Source of the DNA: Devosia sp.
GTDB lineage: Bacteria; Pseudomonadota; Alphaproteobacteria; Rhizobiales; Devosiaceae
DNA length: 64,000 nt
Reading direction: 5' to 3'
Assembly: GCA_017794705.1 (NCBI GenBank)
Contig: CP051235.1
Span: 1,489,010 to 1,553,009, forward strand
Part shown: positions 34,162 to 45,356 of the stretch, piece by piece
Numbering within the stretch: position 1 is the first letter of the stretch
Layout of the letters: the number at the start of each line of letters is the position of its first letter
Translations under genes and position numbers: made by a program
The notes under the pieces: generated by a model
The model's database searches: none
Seen by the model: only the letters and a program-made list of their open reading frames with translations
What the model was told of the DNA's origin: nothing

Positions 34162-34339
34162 TTCGATCGTCTCGCCATTTTTCAGCCAAGTGGCTGATTT
34201 GACCGGAAAACTGTGCTCAAACTGACGGCTGACAAAGCATGCCGGGCGTGCCAAGAGCAAGTGCGGTCCGGCAACAAATATGCCATGCTGACCCGGCCGA
34301 GCGGCAAAAAATACTCATGGCGGGGCGAGGGAGATAGCG

Positions 34340-34626
34340 GTGAGCTTGTTTGCGAGTTTGAGTGCCTTTTGGGCGATTGCCACGTTGACGTTGTTCATTT
34401 TGATGCTGCGCATCAGCTACAAGGTCGAACGCACGTCCGATCCTGAAAGCTTTCAACGCTGGCCGCTGCGCTATGCCAACCCGATCGGTGTGGCACTCAA
34501 CATCAAGGTCGCCGGTGACCCCGTGACCCAGGGATTGCGCCGGAAGCTCCTGGCGTACATGGCCGCGATTGGTGTGCTGTTCGTGGCCTTCGCCGTCTTC
34601 ACGGTCACGCAGGGACCGGGTTTCTG

Positions 34627-34627
<1 letters not shown>
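34340..34627 (+). CDS. Small two-helix membrane protein of unknown function
   Basis: The 95-residue product has a membrane helix at each end (about 5-23 and 71-90) with a polar, basic loop between them. GTG 34340 is supported by GAGGGAGA just upstream. Its stop overlaps the start of the acetoacetyl-CoA synthetase gene (TGATG), so the two are probably translationally coupled. I do not recognise the family. Confidence 0.75.
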
Positions 34628-36582
<1,955 letters not shown>

Positions 36583-36594
36583 TCCCGGCATGAT

Positions 36595-36933
36595 TCAGCC
36601 GAGAAAATCCTCGCGGGCAGGCGTAAAGGCGTCGATCAGCGTACCCGGCTCCAGCGCGGTGCAGCCATGTACAACGTCGGCAGGCACCATGTAGCTGTCG
36701 CCCTTGCGCAGGGTGGTGACCTTGTCACCGATCTTCATCTCGAAGGCGCCCTCAGCCACATAGGAAACCTGCAGGTGCGGATGGGAATGCAGTGCCCCCT
36801 CAGCGCCTTTTTCGAAGGCCACCTCGACCATCATCAGCCCGTCATTGAAGCCGAGCATGCGGCGGCGCACGCCGGGTCCAGCATCGACCCAGGCCTGCGC
36901 CTGTCCTTCGACAAATACGTCGCTTTCAGCCAT
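36595..36933 (-). CDS. kdgF: Cupin protein, KdgF-like uronate linearisation enzyme
   Basis: The 112-residue single cupin has a metal-binding set in ALHSHPHLQVSY (His49, His51, His53, Gln55) and a later histidine in PADVVHG (His89), as in KdgF. KdgF converts 4,5-unsaturated uronates from pectin or alginate lyase products to linear ketouronates. It is the last gene of the TRAP-kduI-kduD operon, which supports the assignment; other small cupins look similar. Confidence 0.85.
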   Translation of the reverse strand: MAESDVFVEGQAQAWVDAGPGVRRRMLGFNDGLMMVEVAFEKGAEGALHSHPHLQVSYVAEGAFEMKIGDKVTTLRKGDSYMVPADVVHGCTALEPGTLIDAFTPAREDFLG

Positions 36934-36947
36934 CTGAAAGTTCCTTC

Positions 36948-37715
36948 CTAACGTGCCAGCCAGCCGCCATCGACGGCAATGGTGGTGCCGTTGATATAGT
37001 CGGAGGCGGCCGACATCAAAAAGGCGGCGGTGCCGCCGATATCCGAAGCTTCGCCCCAGCGCCCGGCGGGAATGCGGGCAAGGATGTCAGCGCTGCGTTG
37101 CGGGTCGTTCCGCAATGCTTTGGTATTGTTGGAGACGATATAGCCGGGCGCAATGGCGTTGACGTTGATGCCCCGCGCTGCCCATTCGTTGCACAGGATT
37201 TTTGTGATCCCTTCGATTCCGTGTTTGGAGGCCGTGTAGGCCGGAACGCGAATACCGCCCTGATAGGAAAGCAGCGAGGCGATGTTGACGATTTTGCCGC
37301 GCCGCTTCTCGCTGAGAACGCGGCTACCGAAGGCCTGGCAAAGCAGCCAGGGGGCCTTGAGGTTGACGGCGATCACGTCGTCCCAATCGCTCTCGGCATA
37401 GTCTTGGGAATCCTCACGCCGGATGATCCCGGCGTTGTTCACCAGCCCGTCGAGAGGGCCATGCGCGTCCCACAGTGTGTCGATCAGATCGCGAGTCCGC
37501 TGCATCTCGGCAAAATCGCAGGCATGCGCCAAGAATGATGAAGGTGAGACATTGTCCGCGAGCGTTTGCGTTTCGTCCATCGTTGATCGTCCGACCCCGA
37601 TTACCATTGCGCCGGCGCGGATGAGCGACAGGGCGATGCCCTGTCCGATGCCGGTGTTGGCGCCCGTGACGACTATGCGTTTGCCGGTAAGGTCGAATGC
37701 GGTCAGATCCGTCAC
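36948..37715 (-). CDS. kduD: 2-dehydro-3-deoxy-D-gluconate 5-dehydrogenase
   Basis: This 255-residue SDR has TGANTGIG (17-24), NNAG (93-96), a catalytic Ser147 and Tyr160-x3-Lys164 (YTASK). The closing DYINGTTIAVDGGW is typical of KduD. It reduces 2,5-diketo-3-deoxygluconate to 2-keto-3-deoxygluconate. The gene overlaps kduI by 4 bases. KDG kinase and aldolase are not in the window. Confidence 0.93.
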   Translation of the reverse strand: MTDLTAFDLTGKRIVVTGANTGIGQGIALSLIRAGAMVIGVGRSTMDETQTLADNVSPSSFLAHACDFAEMQRTRDLIDTLWDAHGPLDGLVNNAGIIRREDSQDYAESDWDDVIAVNLKAPWLLCQAFGSRVLSEKRRGKIVNIASLLSYQGGIRVPAYTASKHGIEGITKILCNEWAARGINVNAIAPGYIVSNNTKALRNDPQRSADILARIPAGRWGEASDIGGTAAFLMSAASDYINGTTIAVDGGWLAR

Positions 37716-38557
37716 CGCATGTCCTCGAGTTTGACCATATCGACGTCGGTATAGTCGACGTTGTCACCGGCCATCGCCCAGATAAATGTGTAATTGGCGG
37801 TTCCGGCGCCTGAATGGATGGACCAATGCGGCGACAGGATCGCCTGCTCGTTAGCCACCACAAGATGCCTGGTTTCGTCAGGTTCCCCCATCATGTGGAA
37901 GACCCGGGCATCGTTGGGCAAGCCAAAATAAAGATAGGCCTCGGAGCGCCGTTCGTGCACGTGAGCGGGCATGGTGTTCCAGATCGAGCCTTCGGCCAGC
38001 ATGGTCATGCCGACGACCAATTGGCAGGTCTCCACGCCTTCGGGATGGACAAACTGAAATATCGAGCGCTCGTTGCAGGTCGCCTTGGCGCCGAGGTCCA
38101 ACCGTTTGGCGTCATCAATGCGCACCACTTTTGTAGGGCAGGCGCGATGTGCCGGGGCGCTCAGAAGATAGAATTTGGCAGGCTGGTCGGGATCGACTGA
38201 AGCGAAGCTGACCTCGCCTGCACCCATGCCGACATAGATCATGTCGCGATGTTCGAGCGGGTAATCGGTACCGCCGACGCTCAGCGAACCCTTTTCGCCG
38301 ACATTGAAGACGGCAAGCTCACGCCGGTCGAGGAAACTATCGGTGCCGGTCGGACGAATGGCTTCGAGCGACAAAGAGCCGGTGCCGGGCGTGGCGCCGC
38401 CGACGATCATCCGGTCATAATGGGTGTAGGTGAGATTGATCTCGCCGCTGACAAACAGGTCTTCGATCAGAAAATTCTCGCGCAGTTGCGCGGTATCCAT
38501 CAAGGCGCCTGCATCGGGATCAATGGCATTTCGGGACGTGTAGTTGAGCGTACTCAT
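37712..38557 (-). CDS. kduI: 5-dehydro-4-deoxy-D-glucuronate isomerase
   Basis: The 281-residue cupin-like isomerase has the metal ligands His199, His201, Glu206 (HVHERRSE) and His248 (SIHSGAG), matching KduI. It converts 5-keto-4-deoxyuronate to 2,5-diketo-3-deoxygluconate. It lies between the TRAP permease (20 bases) and kduD (overlap) in one transcript. Confidence 0.96.
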   Translation of the reverse strand: MSTLNYTSRNAIDPDAGALMDTAQLRENFLIEDLFVSGEINLTYTHYDRMIVGGATPGTGSLSLEAIRPTGTDSFLDRRELAVFNVGEKGSLSVGGTDYPLEHRDMIYVGMGAGEVSFASVDPDQPAKFYLLSAPAHRACPTKVVRIDDAKRLDLGAKATCNERSIFQFVHPEGVETCQLVVGMTMLAEGSIWNTMPAHVHERRSEAYLYFGLPNDARVFHMMGEPDETRHLVVANEQAILSPHWSIHSGAGTANYTFIWAMAGDNVDYTDVDMVKLEDMR

Positions 38558-38577
38558 AAGATTGATCCTTCAGACAA

Positions 38578-39861
38578 TCAGGCGCGGAAAAGGCTGGGAA
38601 GCCAGAGCGAAATGGCGGGAATGTAGGTGACAAGCAGCAAAACGATGACGCAGGCGATCCAGAACGGCCAGATCGAGCGGATGGCCTGCCAGACGGGTAT
38701 CTTGGCCACGGCACAGCCGACGAAAAGCACCGCGCCCACCGGCGGCGTACACAGGCCGACACCGAGATTGAGCACCATGATCACCCCGAAATGCACGGGG
38801 TCCATGCCGTAATGCTGCACCACCGGCAGAAATATGGGGGTGGTAATGATGATCAGGGGTGCCATGTCCATGAACGTGCCCAGGAACAGCAGGAGCAGGT
38901 TGACCATCAAGAAGATCATCAGCGGATTGTCGGAGATCGAACTCATGAATTCGATCATCGCCGCCGGCACTTTCAGGTAGGCCAAAAGCCATCCGAAGGC
39001 GGCGGCGCAGCCGACGATGAGCAACACCATCGCCGTCGTGCGAACCGCGCCAAGGGTGGCGGCAACGAACTGGTCCCAACTCAATGAGCGATAGACCAGC
39101 GCGGTAACCCCGACCGCGTAGACAATGGCGATGCATGAGCTTTCGGTGGCGGTAAAAATACCGGAGCGAACGCCGCCGAAGATGATCAGGATGAGGATCA
39201 GGCCGGGCACAGCGCCGACCAGCAGCGTCAACAGCATTCTGAACCCCGGGAACCTTTCCGTCGGGTAGCCGCGGTGCCGGGCCACGATGTAGGCGGTGAT
39301 CATCAGCGCGGCGGCCAACAGCATGCCGGGAATGATGCCCGCGGTGAACAGGTCGGCGATCGACAGACGCCCGCCCGCCGAGATCGAATAGATGATCATG
39401 TTGTGCGAGGGCGGGATCATCAGGGCGATGATCGAGGAAGTCACGGTCACGTTGACTGCATAGTCGACGCCGTAACCCTTTTCTTTCATTTGCGGGATCA
39501 TCAGGCCGCCGATTGCGGAAGCATCGGCGACCGCGGAACCGGAAATGCCGCCGAACAGCATCGAGGCGGCGATGTTGACCTGCCCGAGACCGCCGCGCAG
39601 ATGCCCGACCAGCGCCCCGGCTACGGCCACCAGCCGGGCAGCAATACCGCCGCGCACCATCAGGTCGCCGGCGTAGATGAAGAAGGGGATGGCCATCAAA
39701 ACGAAGATGGACACACCGGAATTGAGGCGCTGGAAAACGACGACCGGCGGCAGGCCCATGTAAAGAATGGTGGCAAAGGAAGCGACGCCCAGACAGAAGG
39801 CGATGGGGGCGCCGATCAGCAAGAGCCCGACGAAGGAGCCGAAGAGAATGAGGAGTTCCAC
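38578..39861 (-). CDS. dctM: TRAP transporter large membrane subunit (DctM type)
   Basis: The 427-residue protein has about 12 membrane helices with the DctM signatures LLLIGAPIAFCLG, GGISGSAVADASAIGGLMIP and PPSHNMIIY. It forms the sodium-coupled pore of a tripartite transporter with DctQ and DctP. Gene context (kduI, kduD, kdgF) suggests that the substrate is an unsaturated uronate oligomer or monomer from pectin or alginate. Confidence 0.95.
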   Translation of the reverse strand: MELLILFGSFVGLLLIGAPIAFCLGVASFATILYMGLPPVVVFQRLNSGVSIFVLMAIPFFIYAGDLMVRGGIAARLVAVAGALVGHLRGGLGQVNIAASMLFGGISGSAVADASAIGGLMIPQMKEKGYGVDYAVNVTVTSSIIALMIPPSHNMIIYSISAGGRLSIADLFTAGIIPGMLLAAALMITAYIVARHRGYPTERFPGFRMLLTLLVGAVPGLILILIIFGGVRSGIFTATESSCIAIVYAVGVTALVYRSLSWDQFVAATLGAVRTTAMVLLIVGCAAAFGWLLAYLKVPAAMIEFMSSISDNPLMIFLMVNLLLLFLGTFMDMAPLIIITTPIFLPVVQHYGMDPVHFGVIMVLNLGVGLCTPPVGAVLFVGCAVAKIPVWQAIRSIWPFWIACVIVLLLVTYIPAISLWLPSLFRA

Positions 39862-39864
39862 GGC

Positions 39865-40392
39865 TCAGGCCCCCGCCGACGAATGGGTGATTTCCTCATC
39901 GTCCGGCCGCATGCCTGCCAGCCGTTCAACGATGCGGGTAAAGGTGAAAAGACAGACCAGCACGCCGCCGACGATCAGCGGGAAATAGCTCACCCCGTCC
40001 GGGATACCGAGAGTGGGGCGGGTAGCGGACCAGGTCTTGATGGCCAGCGCCGCGCCGTAATAGACCATGCCCACGCCAAAGGCCAAAACGGCGATGTCGG
40101 CGATCATGCGCAGCACGACCTTGGCGGTTGGTGGCAAGACATAGAGCAGAACGTCGAACCCGAGGTGGGTGCGTTCACGAACGCCGACTGCAGCGCCGAG
40201 AAAGACGAACCAGCCCATCAATGAAATGGAGAGGGCCTCGGCCCAGCTTGGTGTGGCGTTGAGCACATAGCGACCGAAGACCTGGTAGGTGATCACGATG
40301 GTCATGGCGACAAGGCAAATGCCCGAAAGCCAGAGCGCGACCTTATTCACGCGGTTCAACAATCCCGCCAGATTTTCCAGAAATGTCCGCAT
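39865..40392 (-). CDS. dctQ: TRAP transporter small membrane subunit (DctQ type)
   Basis: The 175-residue protein has four membrane helices and the family segments YQVFGRYVLNATPSWAEALSISLMGWFVFLGAA and ERTHLGFDVL. ATG 40392 is chosen because it gives a short cytoplasmic N-terminus and has GGGGAC upstream. It follows a stem-loop downstream of dctP and precedes dctM by 3 bases. Confidence 0.92.
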   Translation of the reverse strand: MRTFLENLAGLLNRVNKVALWLSGICLVAMTIVITYQVFGRYVLNATPSWAEALSISLMGWFVFLGAAVGVRERTHLGFDVLLYVLPPTAKVVLRMIADIAVLAFGVGMVYYGAALAIKTWSATRPTLGIPDGVSYFPLIVGGVLVCLFTFTRIVERLAGMRPDDEEITHSSAGA

Positions 40393-40410
40393 GCCGTCCC
40401 CGGGGTCATC

Positions 40411-40442
40411 GGGATGTGGCGCAGATGCCCGCGCCACATCCC
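40411..40442 (-). promoter_or_regulatory. Intercistronic stem-loop between dctP and dctQ
   Basis: GGGATGTGGCGC and GCGCCACATCCC form a perfect 12-bp stem around an 8-base loop. There is no T-run. Like the stem-loops after the other binding-protein genes, it probably stabilises the dctP mRNA or reduces read-through. Confidence 0.75.
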
Positions 40443-40464
40443 TTGTTCAGCCTAACCGAGAGGA

Positions 40465-41439
40465 TTAGGGGGTTGCCTGAATACGGGCAACCAGGTCCCG
40501 CAGTTCGGGCGTGTCGGCATAGGTCTCATAGACCGGCGCCATGGCATCGATGAACGGCTGCTTGTCGATCTCGGTGATCACTTCAGTGCCTGCCGCGATC
40601 ACTGCCGCCATCGAGGCCTGTTCCTGGTTATCCCAGGCGCCGCGCTGATAGTGCACGCTTTGCCGGGCCGCCCAGCGGATGATCTCCTGGTCTTCCGGGC
40701 TCAGTGCATCCCAGCTCTGCTTGGACATCACCAGCACTTCCGGCACGATCAGGTGCTGGTCGAGGGTGTAGTATTTGGCGACTTCGGCGTGACCCGAAGT
40801 GTCGTAGCTCGGCGGGTTGTTTTCCGCGCCATCGATGACACCGGTCTGGATGGCCGAATAGACTTCGCCATAAGGCATCGGTGTGGCATTGGCGCCGAGC
40901 GAATTGACCATGTCCACGAACACGTCGGACTGCATCACCCGGAATTTCAGGCCGGCGAGGTCATCAATCGACCGGATCGGGCGCTGAGAGTTGTAGAACG
41001 AACGGGCGCCACCGTCATAGAAAGCCAGGCCAATGAGGTCATGCGGCTCGAAGGCGGCAAGGATTTCGTCGCCGATCGGGCCATCCATCACCCGGTGCAT
41101 ATGCTCGGTTGACCGGAAAATATACGGCAGTGAGGGAATGCGGGTCTCGGGTACCAGGCCGTTGAACGGACCAAGCGAGACGCGGTTGAGATCGATAACG
41201 CCGAAACGGGTCTGTTCGATCGTGTCAGCCTCTTCACCCAGCTGAGCGGAGTGGAACACCTCGATGGAAATTCGGCCATCGGTGGCGGCCGAGACAAGGT
41301 CACCCATGTACTGGACGGCGGCCACTGTGGGGTAGCCATCCGGGTGGGTGTCGGACGAGCGCAGGACCTGCGCATTGGCTGCGGTGCTGAGCAGCGCCGC
41401 CACGCCGGCAATCGCGGCGATAGATTTGAAATGGAACAT
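40465..41439 (-). CDS. dctP: TRAP transporter substrate-binding protein (DctP type)
   Basis: The 324-residue protein has a signal peptide (cleavage after NA, about residue 23), then the DctP pattern: [44 protein letters not shown], and the substrate-site segment [48 protein letters not shown], whose arginine contacts a carboxylate. A uronate ligand fits this and the gene context. It is the first gene of the TRAP-kdu operon. Confidence 0.95.
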   Translation of the reverse strand: MFHFKSIAAIAGVAALLSTAANAQVLRSSDTHPDGYPTVAAVQYMGDLVSAATDGRISIEVFHSAQLGEEADTIEQTRFGVIDLNRVSLGPFNGLVPETRIPSLPYIFRSTEHMHRVMDGPIGDEILAAFEPHDLIGLAFYDGGARSFYNSQRPIRSIDDLAGLKFRVMQSDVFVDMVNSLGANATPMPYGEVYSAIQTGVIDGAENNPPSYDTSGHAEVAKYYTLDQHLIVPEVLVMSKQSWDALSPEDQEIIRWAARQSVHYQRGAWDNQEQASMAAVIAAGTEVITEIDKQPFIDAMAPVYETYADTPELRDLVARIQATP

Positions 41440-41516
41440 CGTTTCCTCCCAATGATGCTTTGTCCCGGCCGGATCAATTCAGCCCGCGCCGGCACACGCC
41501 AGTTGGCGCAATCCAT

Positions 41517-41537
41517 CCGGGACAGGTACTGTCCCGG
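41517..41537. promoter_or_regulatory. Inverted repeat upstream of dctP
   Basis: CCGGGACAG and CTGTCCCGG are perfect 9-bp arms around GTA. It lies about 80 bp upstream of dctP and 61 bp upstream of the divergent GntR gene. It could be an operator or a 5' leader hairpin of dctP. Confidence 0.5.
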
Positions 41538-41543
41538 TAGATT

Positions 41544-41579
41544 GTATGGTAGCGTATGGTGGGTTGCTTTTTGAGTCAA
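41544..41579 (-). promoter_or_regulatory. dctP promoter with GTATGGT direct repeats
   Basis: TTGACT (41579-41574) and TACGCT (41556-41551) at 17-bp spacing form a plausible minus-strand promoter. Two copies of GTATGGT (41544-41550 and 41554-41560), 10 bp apart on the same face of the helix, overlap the -10. They are good candidates for the site of the adjacent GntR regulator. Confidence 0.5.
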
Positions 41580-41597
41580 TTCAGGCGAATGTTTTTT

Positions 41598-42281
41598 ATG
41601 TCAGTCGAACATTTGACCATCGCTCCGGACGAAACGACCGCCTCGCAGCTCGAGAAAGAATTGCGTGAAGCCATCGTGCAACTGCAATTGCTGCCGGGCA
41701 CGCGGCTGTCCGAGCAGGACATTGCCTCACGCTATGGAGTGTCGCGCCAGCCGGTGCGCGAAGCGCTGATTGCGCTGGCCAAGTCACATCTGGTTCAGGT
41801 GCGGCCCAATCGCGGCACAGTGGTGGTGCGCATCTCGCTTGAAAAAATGCGGGAGGCGCGTTTCGTGCGCGAAGCGGTGGAAGTGGCCGTCGTGCGGCGC
41901 GCGGCAGAAAGCTTTGATCCTTGGGTGCGCGAGCGCATCACCGACAACCTGGCGCAGCAGCGCGCGGCAGTCGAAAACGGCCAGCCCGAAGTGTTCCGCC
42001 ACCTCGACGGCCAGTTTCACATCATGATCGCCAAGGGGGCCCGTTGCGACATGGCATGGACCGCTATTGCCGACATGAAGGCGCATATGGACCGGGCCTG
42101 CAATCTGACGCTCAAGTATCCGCAGGCGCGAGAGGCGCTTCTGGCGCAGCACGAAGGGATCATGTCCGCCATCGACGCGCATGATCCCGACGCTGCTGAA
42201 ACCATCATGCGGGAACATCTTCAATCGATCCTCAAGGACCTGCCGGCCGTCGAAAAAGACTTCCCGGACATGTTCGAGTAG
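41598..42281 (+). CDS. GntR-family (FCD/FadR-type) regulator
   Basis: The product (227 residues) has a winged helix (about 15-80, with GTRLSEQDIASRYGVSRQPVREAL) and a C-terminal FCD domain with the metal-site histidines of HLDGQFHIMI and LAQHEGIM. ATG 41598 is chosen over an in-frame ATG at 41589; neither has a clear ribosome site. It is divergent from the TRAP-kdu operon and probably represses it until a uronate-derived inducer is present. Confidence 0.92.
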   Translation: MSVEHLTIAPDETTASQLEKELREAIVQLQLLPGTRLSEQDIASRYGVSRQPVREALIALAKSHLVQVRPNRGTVVVRISLEKMREARFVREAVEVAVVRRAAESFDPWVRERITDNLAQQRAAVENGQPEVFRHLDGQFHIMIAKGARCDMAWTAIADMKAHMDRACNLTLKYPQAREALLAQHEGIMSAIDAHDPDAAETIMREHLQSILKDLPAVEKDFPDMFE

Positions 42282-42284
42282 GCG

Positions 42285-43346
42285 TCAGCCGATCGCGGAT
42301 TTCAGGAAAGCCGCGGCCTGTTCCTGGACGGCGCGCGGGCAATCGTGCGGTCCGTTGAACAATTCAACATCCAGATTTTCGGGATGGCCCGCAGCCTCCC
42401 AGATGGCACGCAACTGCTCGAAAGCATCGCATACCGACTGGCGGGGAAAGATCGGATCATGGTCGCCGACGCGCATGAACATGGGCCGTGGCGCACCGGC
42501 GCCGGCCATGTCGGGGAAGTCCAGTTTGCCCCCGAGGCTGGGGTGCAGCATGTAAAAGGCAGACTGTCCCAGCAGCATGCCGGTGCCGGGTACCATGGCC
42601 CCGGCGCGGGTGCACATCCAGCCGAGCGCTGCGGTTGCCCGTATCTGGTCGCAAAGCGCCGCGAGTTGCCAGGCCCGATAACCTCCGAAACTGAATCCGG
42701 CTGCCGTCAGCTTCGATGTGTCAACTTCCGGCAGGGCGACCAGCCAGCGCAAGGTCTGGGCGTCCTCGGCGGCGACCAGACCGGCCGGATTGAACCCGAA
42801 TTGCATGGCGTTCGCCGCCAGCCGCTGCTGCCCGGAAGGGCCGTCGGGCAGCGCACGGTCGCCCCAGCCGAGCGCGTCGGCACACAGGACAATGAACCCC
42901 TGATCGCAGAGATGATCCCCGAAAAACCGTCCACCGTAGTAGCGCTCGATCCAGGCCGAGGATTCCGCGCTGTGAACCGCGCGCTTGGTGCCTTCGGGCG
43001 AGATCATCTTGTCCCAGCCGCAGGCGAACCCGCCGCCGTGATCGTGGAACAACAGTATTGCAGGCGCCGGGCTGCTGCCGGCACTTTCCGGCACCAGCAT
43101 GATCGCCTCGGCGCTGTCACCGTGGCTGAAGTCGAGGCGATAGGTGCGGCGTTCGCCCCCCGTGGGGCGACTGACCGTGTCCGTCAATTCCGCTACCGCG
43201 GTCTCCTGCCAACCCGGCACGGCGTCGCGGTAGAGCGCACGGGCCGCGGCCTGCCAGCCAGCGAAGTCCCATTCCGGCGTGAACCCCAGACTGTGTTTGA
43301 AGGCGGGCCGGAGCTTTTCGAGCAGAGGATGCAGGCTGTCGTTCAT
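42285..43346 (-). CDS. Alpha/beta hydrolase (esterase-like)
   Basis: The 353-residue protein has the nucleophile elbow GFSFGG (Ser219), a late acid in GDHDPIF and a histidine in NGPHDC. An early HDHGGGF block provides the oxyanion hole. It resembles the acetyl xylan esterase/dienelactone hydrolase-type group sometimes annotated as Abhydrolase_7. No signal peptide is seen, so it acts on an imported ester or lactone. It is the last gene of the operon starting with a Gfo/Idh protein, 20 bases after the TIM-barrel gene. Confidence 0.88.
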   Translation of the reverse strand: MNDSLHPLLEKLRPAFKHSLGFTPEWDFAGWQAAARALYRDAVPGWQETAVAELTDTVSRPTGGERRTYRLDFSHGDSAEAIMLVPESAGSSPAPAILLFHDHGGGFACGWDKMISPEGTKRAVHSAESSAWIERYYGGRFFGDHLCDQGFIVLCADALGWGDRALPDGPSGQQRLAANAMQFGFNPAGLVAAEDAQTLRWLVALPEVDTSKLTAAGFSFGGYRAWQLAALCDQIRATAALGWMCTRAGAMVPGTGMLLGQSAFYMLHPSLGGKLDFPDMAGAGAPRPMFMRVGDHDPIFPRQSVCDAFEQLRAIWEAAGHPENLDVELFNGPHDCPRAVQEQAAAFLKSAIG

Positions 43347-43366
43347 TTCGGACGCGCCCTTTGCGG

Positions 43367-44188
43367 TCAGGTCGCCGAACGCCCGCGTTCGACGAGAATG
43401 CTCAGCACTTCGTCAGGGTCGCGCACCCACCAGTCTTTTGCCGAAAAGATTTCGACCTCGTTGAACCCGTCGAAACCTTCCGCCTCAACCAGACCCCGCA
43501 GGCGTGGAATATCGATGACCCCGTCGCCCATCATGCCGCGATCCTCCAGCAGGTCCTTTGTGGGGTTCAGCCAGTCACAAACGTGAAAGGCATAGAGCCG
43601 GTCCTTGCCTGCCCGCCTGATCTGGCTTTCCAGTTCCGGATCCCACCAGCAATGATAGACGTCGAGGGCGACGCCGATGCCCTCCCCCAACTGATCGCAC
43701 AGGTCAAGCGCCTGTCCGAGTGTGTTGAAGCAGGCCCGGTCGGCCGCATACATCGGGTGCAGCGGTTCGATGGCGATCCTGACGCCCGCATTCCGGGCGT
43801 AATCGAGAGTCTTCGCCAATCCTTCGCTGACGAGGGACCGCGCTCTTACCAAGTCCTTGCTGTCGGGCGAGAGGCCGCCGACCACCATGACCAGGCAAGC
43901 CGCACCAATGGTTGCGGCTTCGTCGACGGCACGCTTGTTGTCGTCAATCACCGCCTCTGAGAGGTAGCCCTCACCCGTGTACCAGCCGCCTCGGCACAGG
44001 CCGGAAACGGCAACGCCGTTCGCATCCAGCATGCGGCGGGCTTCTTCGGCGCCATATTCGTGCAGTTTGTCGCGCCAGGGGGACACGGCGCCGATGCCGT
44101 GGCGGGCGGCACCTTCGATACATTGTTTGAGGTCCCACTGTTGTTTGACGGTCGCCGTGTTGAGCGACATTTTTTCAGGACCCGGCAT
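43367..44188 (-). CDS. Sugar isomerase/epimerase-like TIM-barrel protein
   Basis: The 273-residue protein has an AP-endonuclease-2-like TIM barrel with the expected divalent metal ligands Glu141 (IAIEPLHPM), Asp176 with His179 (LDVYHCWWD), His202 (FHVCDW) and Glu246 (NEVEIFS). The family includes sugar epimerases, isomerases and 3-keto-glycoside lyases. ATG 44188 has GGAG upstream and lies 1 base after the DUF993 stop. Beside Gfo/Idh oxidoreductases it may act on a keto-sugar; the reaction is not known. Confidence 0.9.
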   Translation of the reverse strand: MPGPEKMSLNTATVKQQWDLKQCIEGAARHGIGAVSPWRDKLHEYGAEEARRMLDANGVAVSGLCRGGWYTGEGYLSEAVIDDNKRAVDEAATIGAACLVMVVGGLSPDSKDLVRARSLVSEGLAKTLDYARNAGVRIAIEPLHPMYAADRACFNTLGQALDLCDQLGEGIGVALDVYHCWWDPELESQIRRAGKDRLYAFHVCDWLNPTKDLLEDRGMMGDGVIDIPRLRGLVEAEGFDGFNEVEIFSAKDWWVRDPDEVLSILVERGRSAT

Positions 44189-44189
44189 G

Positions 44190-45353
44190 TCAGATCTCCA
44201 CGCCACGCGCCGCGAACACGGTTCTTGCCCGTACTGCGGCCCGTTCCGGGTCAGTCAATGCGCCGGCCGCGTCTGCCAACCGGATCAGGTCAGCGAGATG
44301 CAGGGTCGAACGGGTGCTTTCCTGACCGCCGATCATGGTGAAATGGTCCTGGAACCCGTTGAGATAGGCCAGGAACACTATGCCCGTCTTGTAGAAGCGG
44401 GTGGGCGCCTTGAAGATATGGCGCGACAGGGGAACCGTGGGTTCGAAGATGGCGCGGTAATCGTCCATACGGCCTTCGCCGAGGGCTGTCAGCGCGGCTG
44501 CGGCGGCAGGCGCGATGCCGTCGAATATGCCTAGCAGCGCATGCGAATAGCCCTGATCGTCACCAGCGATCAAGTCGGCGTAGTTGAAGTCGTCGCCGGT
44601 GTACATTTTCACGCCCTCGGCCAATCGGCGGCGCATGGCGATCTCTTTTTCGGCCGACAACAGGGAAATCTTGACGCCATCGACCTTGGCTGCGTTGCGG
44701 TTGATGACATCGACAGCAACATCCATTGCCGCATCATGGTCGGCACAGCCCCAATAACCCTGAAGCGCCGGGTCAAACATTTCGCCCAGCCAGTGGATGA
44801 TTACCGGCTCCGTTGCCTGGCTCAGCACATGATCATAGACGCGCGCGTAGTCGTCAGGTCCTCCGGCGATCTTCGCGAGCGCCCGGCTGGCCATGAAAAT
44901 GATGCGGCCACCAGCCTTCTCGATGGCTTCGAATTGCATCTCGTAGGCGGCGATCACGTCATCGATGGTCAGCTGTTGCGTCAGGTCGAGATGATCCGTG
45001 CCTGCGCCGCAGGCCATCAGTCCGCTGCCGCGTGCCTTCTGGGCGGCGACGGAGCGGGTGATCAGTTCCAGCGAATCCTGCCAGGTCAGGCCCATTCCGC
45101 GCTGGGCCGTATCCATGGCTTCTGCCACCCCCAGCCCCAGGTCCCAGAGGTGCTCGCGGAAAGCGATTGTCCGCTCCCAATCGATCGCAGGGGTCAGCCA
45201 GGGATCATTGTCGGCAAGCGGATCCGCAACGACATGGGCCGCTGCGAACACCGTTCGGTTGTAGTTTTGTGGATTGACCGGCCAGGTGGCTGCCGGCCTC
45301 AGATTAAGCGGTTCAAGCGTTCGGCTGGCGGTGGGCAGGTTGAGTGTCGGCAT
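44190..45353 (-). CDS. DUF993 family protein (DHDPS/aldolase-like)
   Basis: The 387-residue protein matches DUF993: FAAAHVVADPLADNDPW, IDWERTIAFREHLWDLGLGVAEAMDTAQRGMGLTW, GVKISLLSAEKE and GDDFNYADLI. The family is related to dihydrodipicolinate synthase/N-acetylneuraminate lyase aldolases; the lysine in VDGVKIS may be the Schiff-base residue. In this operon it may cleave or form a carbon-carbon bond of a keto-sugar acid. Its physiological reaction is unknown to me. Confidence 0.9.
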   Translation of the reverse strand: MPTLNLPTASRTLEPLNLRPAATWPVNPQNYNRTVFAAAHVVADPLADNDPWLTPAIDWERTIAFREHLWDLGLGVAEAMDTAQRGMGLTWQDSLELITRSVAAQKARGSGLMACGAGTDHLDLTQQLTIDDVIAAYEMQFEAIEKAGGRIIFMASRALAKIAGGPDDYARVYDHVLSQATEPVIIHWLGEMFDPALQGYWGCADHDAAMDVAVDVINRNAAKVDGVKISLLSAEKEIAMRRRLAEGVKMYTGDDFNYADLIAGDDQGYSHALLGIFDGIAPAAAAALTALGEGRMDDYRAIFEPTVPLSRHIFKAPTRFYKTGIVFLAYLNGFQDHFTMIGGQESTRSTLHLADLIRLADAAGALTDPERAAVRARTVFAARGVEI

Positions 45354-45356
45354 GGC

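Noticed and set aside
36595..36933. General cupin or quercetinase-like protein
   Set aside because: The position directly after kduI and kduD and the His/Gln pattern favour KdgF.
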